47,864 nucleotides of DNA from DASRYH01 sp035687245. Its GTDB lineage: Bacteria > Actinomycetota > Coriobacteriia > Anaerosomatales > PHET01. Below, one piece after another: positions 44,719 through 47,864 of this stretch (positions are counted from its first letter, which is position 1; each line of letters begins with the position of its first letter). Location: the NCBI GenBank assembly GCA_035687245.1, contig DASRYH010000005.1:1-47864 (forward strand), in the 5' to 3' direction. A program made the position numbers and the translations under genes. The notes under the pieces were generated by a model. The model searched no databases. It was not told where the DNA came from and saw nothing but the letters and a program-made list of their open reading frames with translations.

Positions 44719-44747
44719 TTGCTCGCTTATACCCCCATGGGTATACT
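44719..44747 (+). promoter_or_regulatory. Promoter overlapped by a CsoR/CstR-type operator
   Basis: TTGCTC (44719-44724), a 17-bp spacer and TATACT (44742-44747) upstream of the rhodanese-thioredoxin gene. An 18-bp dyad TATACCC-CCAT-GGGTATA (44728-44745) spans the spacer and most of the -10. From family knowledge, ATACCC...GGGTAT dyads are bound by CsoR-type copper sensors and CstR-type persulfide sensors. Binding would block this promoter. No csoR-like gene is in the window. Confidence 0.7.
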
Positions 44748-44777
44748 AGCGGCACAACCCTTGCAGAGGAGAACTGC

Positions 44778-45479
44778 ATGAAGCCGAAGACTATCATCCT
44801 CGCCGTGATTGGAGCCGCCCTGCTGGGCGTGCTCGTCGCGGTACTGATGCGACCCGCCTCGGGCGGCATCGCCAACGTGGACGCCGCAGGTGTCGAGAAG
44901 GCCATCGCCGCAGGCGCGCAGGTCGTCGATGTGCGTACTGCCGGCGAGTACCAGATGGGCCACATCCCGGGTGCGATCAACGTGCCTGTCGACCAGCTCG
45001 AGGCATCGGCCGCCAGCTGGGACCGCAACGCGACCTACGTCGTCTACTGCGCAACCGGCGCCCGGTCGGCAACCGCGGTTGAGACGATGAAGTCGATGGG
45101 ATTCGGCAGCATCAAGCACTTCAACGCGGGCATTCAGGCGTGGGGCGGCAAGCTCGATACGGGCGCGCCCAGCGCATCGACGAGCAAGATCCAGACGAAC
45201 GGCAAGCCTGTCTTCATCGAGTTCTTCACCGATAGTTGACCCACGTGCCAGCAGATGAAGCCCGTAGTTGACGGGCTAGCCAAGGAGTACGAGGGCAAGG
45301 TCGAGTTCAGGCGCTACAACGCCGAGAAGGATGCCGAAGCGGTACAGCTCGCCAACGACATGGGCATCACCGCCGTGCCGACCTTCATCTTCGTGAACAG
45401 CGACGGTGTTCAGGCTGGCACGAAGCTGGGCGGCGGTACCGCCGAGGAGTTCCGCGTTCTGATCGACAAGCTCCAGTAG
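44778..45479 (+). CDS. Exported rhodanese-thioredoxin fusion, probable selenoprotein (in-frame TGA)
   Basis: A 233-residue protein read through one in-frame TGA (45237-45239). Residues 1-24 form a signal or membrane anchor; 34-126 are a rhodanese domain with the loop Cys at 91 (VVYCATGARSA). From 141 the fold is thioredoxin: KPVFIEFFTDS, then U154-P-T-C157, then QQMKPVVDGLAKEYEGKVEF and the cis-Pro segment GITAVPTFIF. The TGA lies exactly where the first active-site Cys belongs, the frame continues without another stop for 79 codons, and a SECIS-like hairpin follows. Separate downstream translation from the ATG at 45255 is unlikely: it lacks a ribosome site and would lose the first strand and active site. 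The likely role is extracytoplasmic sulfur-transfer or thiol-redox chemistry. A TGC-to-TGA error or a nonsense mutation is the alternative. Confidence 0.82.
45259..45277 (+). promoter_or_regulatory. Candidate bacterial SECIS hairpin
   Basis: Stem AGCCCGT / ACGGGCT, 7 bp perfect, with apical loop AGTTG (45266-45270). The loop starts 26 nt after the TGA and has G at its second position. Known bacterial SECIS elements lie directly downstream of the UGA within the coding region, with a G early in the apical loop about 16-37 nt away. It must be translated as well, and encodes KPVVDGL. Confidence 0.7.
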
Positions 45480-45513
45480 TCTGACCGCTTCTGTCAGTGG
45501 TTTCCTACCGTTT

Positions 45514-45553
45514 ACGGCGACTTCGCGACCTTCTATAGGTTGCAGGTCGCCGT
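45514..45553 (+). other. Strong two-part hairpin after the rhodanese-thioredoxin gene
   Basis: Outer stem ACGGCGAC / GTCGCCGT (45514-45521 with 45546-45553) and inner stem GCGACC / GGTTGC (45525-45530 with 45538-45543, one G.T pair). It may end or stabilise the upstream mRNA; there is no clear T-run. TTTACG-17-TATAGG (45511-45539) also reads as a promoter, with the -10 in the hairpin loop. Confidence 0.5.
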
Positions 45554-45592
45554 TCGGCATTTCTGGACACACCTGCCGAGGGCGCGGGTATA

Positions 45593-45945
45593 GAGTTGTT
45601 GTAGGGCAAGTTCGGCGCAGGCCGGGAGCCCGACCTTCACAACTTAGGACTCACCCGGAACGGCAGAGTCAAAGGTCCACGCGCGGCCGTTGGACACGAG
45701 TCACTGATAGACGTCGCGTAGTTCATCGGTTCGAGTTCGCGTCGCGCGGGTAACGCGATGCGAAGCAGTGAGCACGTTTGCACGGTCAAGCACCCGAGTG
45801 ACCGCGCGCGATGCCAGGCAGAAGTCGGTGCAACAACAGGGATGCGGTCAGCCTATTGTTCAACGATAGAGGCGGCCAAGAGTCCCCGAGGATAGCCTTT
45901 TGGAGGGGCACACACCGACGGTGCGAAGGTCGTTCCGGAAGCAAT
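45593..45945 (+). ncRNA. Candidate structured RNA of unknown class
   Basis: No convincing gene lies between 45480 and 46039. The segment has many paired elements. A nested stem: GAGTTGT/ACAACTT (45593-45599 with 45639-45645), GGGC/GCCC (45604-45607 with 45628-45631) and CGGC-GCAG-GCCG (45613-45624). An 11-bp stem 45736-45746 / 45754-45764 with a 7-nt loop. CGGTCA/TGACCG (45783-45788 with 45799-45804). CTATTG-TTCAA-CGATAG (45853-45869). It ends at a 14-bp hairpin. A -10-like TATAGA is at 45589. I could not match it to tmRNA, RNase P RNA, SRP RNA or a riboswitch. Strand is inferred from the end hairpin and promoter-like sites. Confidence 0.45.
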
Positions 45946-45947
45946 AG

Positions 45948-45984
45948 GAGAGGGCGGACCCGGGATGGTGGGGTCCGCCCTCTC
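45948..45984. terminator. Very stable hairpin between convergent transcripts
   Basis: A 14-bp perfect stem GAGAGGGCGGACCC / GGGTCCGCCCTCTC with a 9-nt loop, 55 bp from the glnK stop. It lacks a U-run on either strand but is the strongest stem in the window and probably blocks both converging polymerases. Confidence 0.65.
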
Positions 45985-46039
45985 TGTGCGAAACGCGGCC
46001 TGGTGTCGAAAGCGCCACGCTTCTTTCGTGTGATGGAGA

Positions 46040-46378
46040 CTAGAGCGCTTCGGCTCCGGTCTCGCCAGTCCTGATGCGGATGACCTCTTCGATCGGGCTC
46101 ACGAAGATCTTGCCGTCACCGATGTGATCGGTGCGCGCCGCCTTCGAGATCGCGTCGATGATGTCAGCTACCTCGTGATCGTGCACAACTGCAACGAGCG
46201 AGATCTTCGGCAGCAAGTCGATGACGTACTCCTCACCGCGCCAGTGCTGGGTTACGCCCTTCTGGATGCCGTGTCCTTTGACCTCGCATACGGTCAAGCC
46301 ATTGTGGCCAAGCTCCACCACTGCTGACTTCACGGCCTCCAGGCGCTCGGGCCGAACGATAGCTTCTACCTTCTTCAT
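46040..46378 (-). CDS. glnK: Nitrogen regulatory protein P-II
   Basis: P-II signal protein that binds ATP/ADP and 2-oxoglutarate and plugs AmtB when nitrogen is sufficient. The 112-residue protein has the start MKKVEAIVRPERLEAVKSAV, the T-loop region VKGHGIQKGVTQHWRGEEYVIDLLPK with the conserved Tyr51 in RGEEY, and the C-terminal signature KIFVSPIEEVIRIRTGETGAEAL. The ATG directly follows the amtB stop (TAAATG), so the two are coupled. Tyr51 is kept, so uridylylation or adenylylation is possible; no GlnD-like gene is in the window. Confidence 0.96.
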   Translation of the reverse strand: MKKVEAIVRPERLEAVKSAVVELGHNGLTVCEVKGHGIQKGVTQHWRGEEYVIDLLPKISLVAVVHDHEVADIIDAISKAARTDHIGDGKIFVSPIEEVIRIRTGETGAEAL

Positions 46379-47863
46379 TTATGCCTCACTCCCCACGGGC
46401 TTCGGCTGGACAAGACCTGCGGCTTCGGCAGCAAGGCTGCCCTCACCCAGGGGGCCGGAACCGGCCATGTCCGGGTAGGCCAGCACGCCCATCTCGCCTG
46501 GATCGAGACCGGCGATCTCATCGGCCTTCGAAGAGCGGATGCCCTGAACGGCATCCTGGATCTTGAAGAACACGTAGTGCATTCCGAACGACCAGACGAA
46601 CACCGTAACCACGGCGATCAACTGCGCGATTAGCTGGCCGCCGTTTCCGTAGAAGAGGCCGGTGACCGCTGAATCGACGCCGTTCCATCCGGCGCCGTAG
46701 GAGCCATCCGCGAACAGCCCGAGTGCAATCATGCCCCACGCGCCGTTTACGCCGTGAACCGAGACGGCGCCGACCGGGTCATCGACCTTGAGCACGCGCT
46801 CGACGAACACGACAGATCCGACGACCAAGAAGCCCGCAAGGGCGCCGATGATTACCGAGGACAGCGGCGTAACGAAGCCGCAGGGAGCGGTGATCGCTAC
46901 AAGGCCAGCGAGCATGCCGTTGACAGCCATCGAGGGATCGGGCTTACCCCACAGCTTCCAGACCAAGAACATCGCCGCGAGGCAACCAGCAGACCCAGCG
47001 AGCATCGTGTTGGCGATGATGATGCTGGCGCGCAGGTCTGTGGCGGCCAACGTGCTCATGCCGTTGAAGCCAAACCAGCCAAAGACCAGGATGATCGTGC
47101 CGAGGATGGCCATCGGGATGTTGTGACCGGGGAGCGCCACGGGTGTGCCGTCAGCCTTGAACTTCCCAAGACGCGGTCCGAGAACCATCGCGCCAGCCAG
47201 GGCAGCAAAGCCGCCGACAGCGTGCACGACCGACGAGCCTGCAAAGTCGACAACGCCGTTACCGAATCCGTAGTTGGCTCCGAGGGTAGCAAGCCAGCCG
47301 CCGCCCCAGACCCACATGCCGTACAGCGGGTAGACGATTGCGCCCATGAAGACGCCGAAGGGCAGGAATGCCGAGAACTTCCAGCGCTCAGCCATGCCGC
47401 CAGTGACGATGGTGGCGGCGGTGTCCATGAATACCATCTGGAAGAGGAAGAACACGAAGACGCCCGGATCATAAGTCCCGTCGCCGAGAGTGCCGAGGAA
47501 GAAGCCCTTCGTGCCCGCGAAGGCGTTGACGCCAGCCTTGACCGCCTCGCCGTTCAGGATAGCCTCGGCGCCCGGCGCCCAGTAGAAGGCTCCCAGCGAA
47601 CCGAACTGAAGAGCGAAACCGACCGCCCAGTAGGTGAGCGCGCCCACCGCGAAGATCACGAAGTTGGTCATCGCGACATGAGCAGCATGCTTGCTTCGGC
47701 AGAAGCCGGTCTCAACGAGCATAAAGCCCGCCTGCATGAAGAAGATGAGACACACACCCATGATCAAGAAGAAGAAGTTCATTCCTATCTTGACCGTGCC
47801 TGTGTCGGCCGCGACCTCGGCGAGGGTAGGTGCACCCGGCGTCTCAGCTGTTACAGCTGCTGC
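46379..47863 (-). CDS. amtB: Ammonium transporter (5' end outside window)
   Basis: Amt-family ammonium channel or transporter in the cytoplasmic membrane. The visible part is about 494 residues with 11 or so membrane helices. Conserved: MQAGFMLVETGFCRSKHA, the pore histidines in SSVVHAVGG and SVHGVNGAWG, and GWFGFNGMS. The frame remains open to the right edge of the window, past the ATG at 47782. Upstream residues read AETPGAPTLAEVAADTGTVKIG, as in Amt proteins with a cleaved signal and an extracellular N-terminus. The true start is therefore outside. It precedes glnK in one operon. Confidence 0.95.
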   Translation of the reverse strand, partial: AAAVTAETPGAPTLAEVAADTGTVKIGMNFFFLIMGVCLIFFMQAGFMLVETGFCRSKHAAHVAMTNFVIFAVGALTYWAVGFALQFGSLGAFYWAPGAEAILNGEAVKAGVNAFAGTKGFFLGTLGDGTYDPGVFVFFLFQMVFMDTAATIVTGGMAERWKFSAFLPFGVFMGAIVYPLYGMWVWGGGWLATLGANYGFGNGVVDFAGSSVVHAVGGFAALAGAMVLGPRLGKFKADGTPVALPGHNIPMAILGTIILVFGWFGFNGMSTLAATDLRASIIIANTMLAGSAGCLAAMFLVWKLWGKPDPSMAVNGMLAGLVAITAPCGFVTPLSSVIIGALAGFLVVGSVVFVERVLKVDDPVGAVSVHGVNGAWGMIALGLFADGSYGAGWNGVDSAVTGLFYGNGGQLIAQLIAVVTVFVWSFGMHYVFFKIQDAVQGIRSSKADEIAGLDPGEMGVLAYPDMAGSGPLGEGSLAAEAAGLVQPKPVGSEA

Positions 47864-47864
47864 G

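Noticed and set aside
45255..45479. Separate 74-residue thioredoxin fragment
   Set aside because: No ribosome site before the ATG and the fragment lacks the first strand and active site; read-through of the upstream TGA explains it better.
45926..45950. Resemblance to glutamine-riboswitch (glnA motif) sequence near glnK
   Set aside because: Only a few bases match, the strand is opposite to glnK/amtB, and it lies downstream of those genes.
45811..46074. 87-codon open frame before glnK
   Set aside because: Runs through the 14-bp end hairpin and into glnK antisense; no recognisable features.
1..47864. CRISPR arrays, insertion sequences, prophage genes, rRNA
   Set aside because: No repeated direct spacers, transposase or integrase motifs, or rRNA-like sequence seen on either strand.

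Overview
The window is GC-rich chromosomal DNA that I read as the replication-origin region of an anaerobic or microaerophilic actinobacterium. The best guess is class Coriobacteriia (OPB41/Anaerosomatales-like). This rests on gene content (rpmH-dnaA-dnaN-recF-DUF721-gyrB-gyrA core, YtxH-parB-parA-rsmG, reverse rubrerythrin, Fur/PerR, a multihaem cytochrome, AddAB-like nuclease) and on frequent GTG starts and GTGA stop/start overlaps. Taxonomy is inference; no 16S is present.

Layout. 1-5.1 kb: the 3' part of an HtrA serine protease, an exported multihaem cytochrome c on the minus strand, a Fur-family regulator with a consensus promoter and candidate operators, reverse rubrerythrin and rlmN. 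5.1-11.3 kb (minus): an addB-addA-like helicase-nuclease pair. 11.3-17.3 kb (minus): YtxH protein, parB, parA, rsmG, a gene-free stretch carrying two perfect parS sites, then the rpmH-rnpA-yidD-yidC-jag operon. 17.3-20.7 kb: a probable bipartite oriC. A dense DnaA-box cluster lies upstream, then an ATPase/winged-helix gene and dnaA, and a second box cluster with a DnaA-trio-like element lies before dnaN. Genes point away from the origin on both sides. 20.7-28.7 kb (plus): dnaN, recF, a DUF721/DciA-like gene, gyrB, a small membrane protein gene and gyrA. 28.6-33.9 kb: a HAD phosphatase, a MacAB-like exporter (HlyD protein, ATPase, permease), a DUF151 bifunctional nuclease and a YjbQ-family protein. 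34-44.6 kb: tRNA-Ile(GAT), a DUF5684 membrane protein, a family 2 glycosyltransferase and one giant gene for a cyclic beta-glucan synthase-like enzyme (about 2,941 residues). 44.7-47.9 kb: a rhodanese-thioredoxin fusion, a structured gene-free region, glnK and a 5'-truncated amtB.

The most interesting item is the rhodanese-thioredoxin gene (44778-45479). Its thioredoxin active site is interrupted by an in-frame TGA, giving U-P-T-C in place of C-P-T-C. A 7-bp hairpin with a G-containing loop begins 19 nt after the TGA and fits a bacterial SECIS element. The gene is therefore probably an exported selenoprotein. Its promoter overlaps an 18-bp palindrome of the CsoR/CstR (copper or persulfide sensor) type. 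Downstream lies about 560 bp with no gene but many strong hairpins, possibly an orphan structured RNA.

The origin-proximal genes cooperate in replication initiation (DnaA, DciA-like loader, DnaN), topology (gyrase), repair (RecF, AddAB) and origin segregation (ParA/ParB/parS). The remaining genes suggest a cell that handles oxidative and sulfur or metal stress, exports substrates, makes a cell-envelope glucan and scavenges ammonium.
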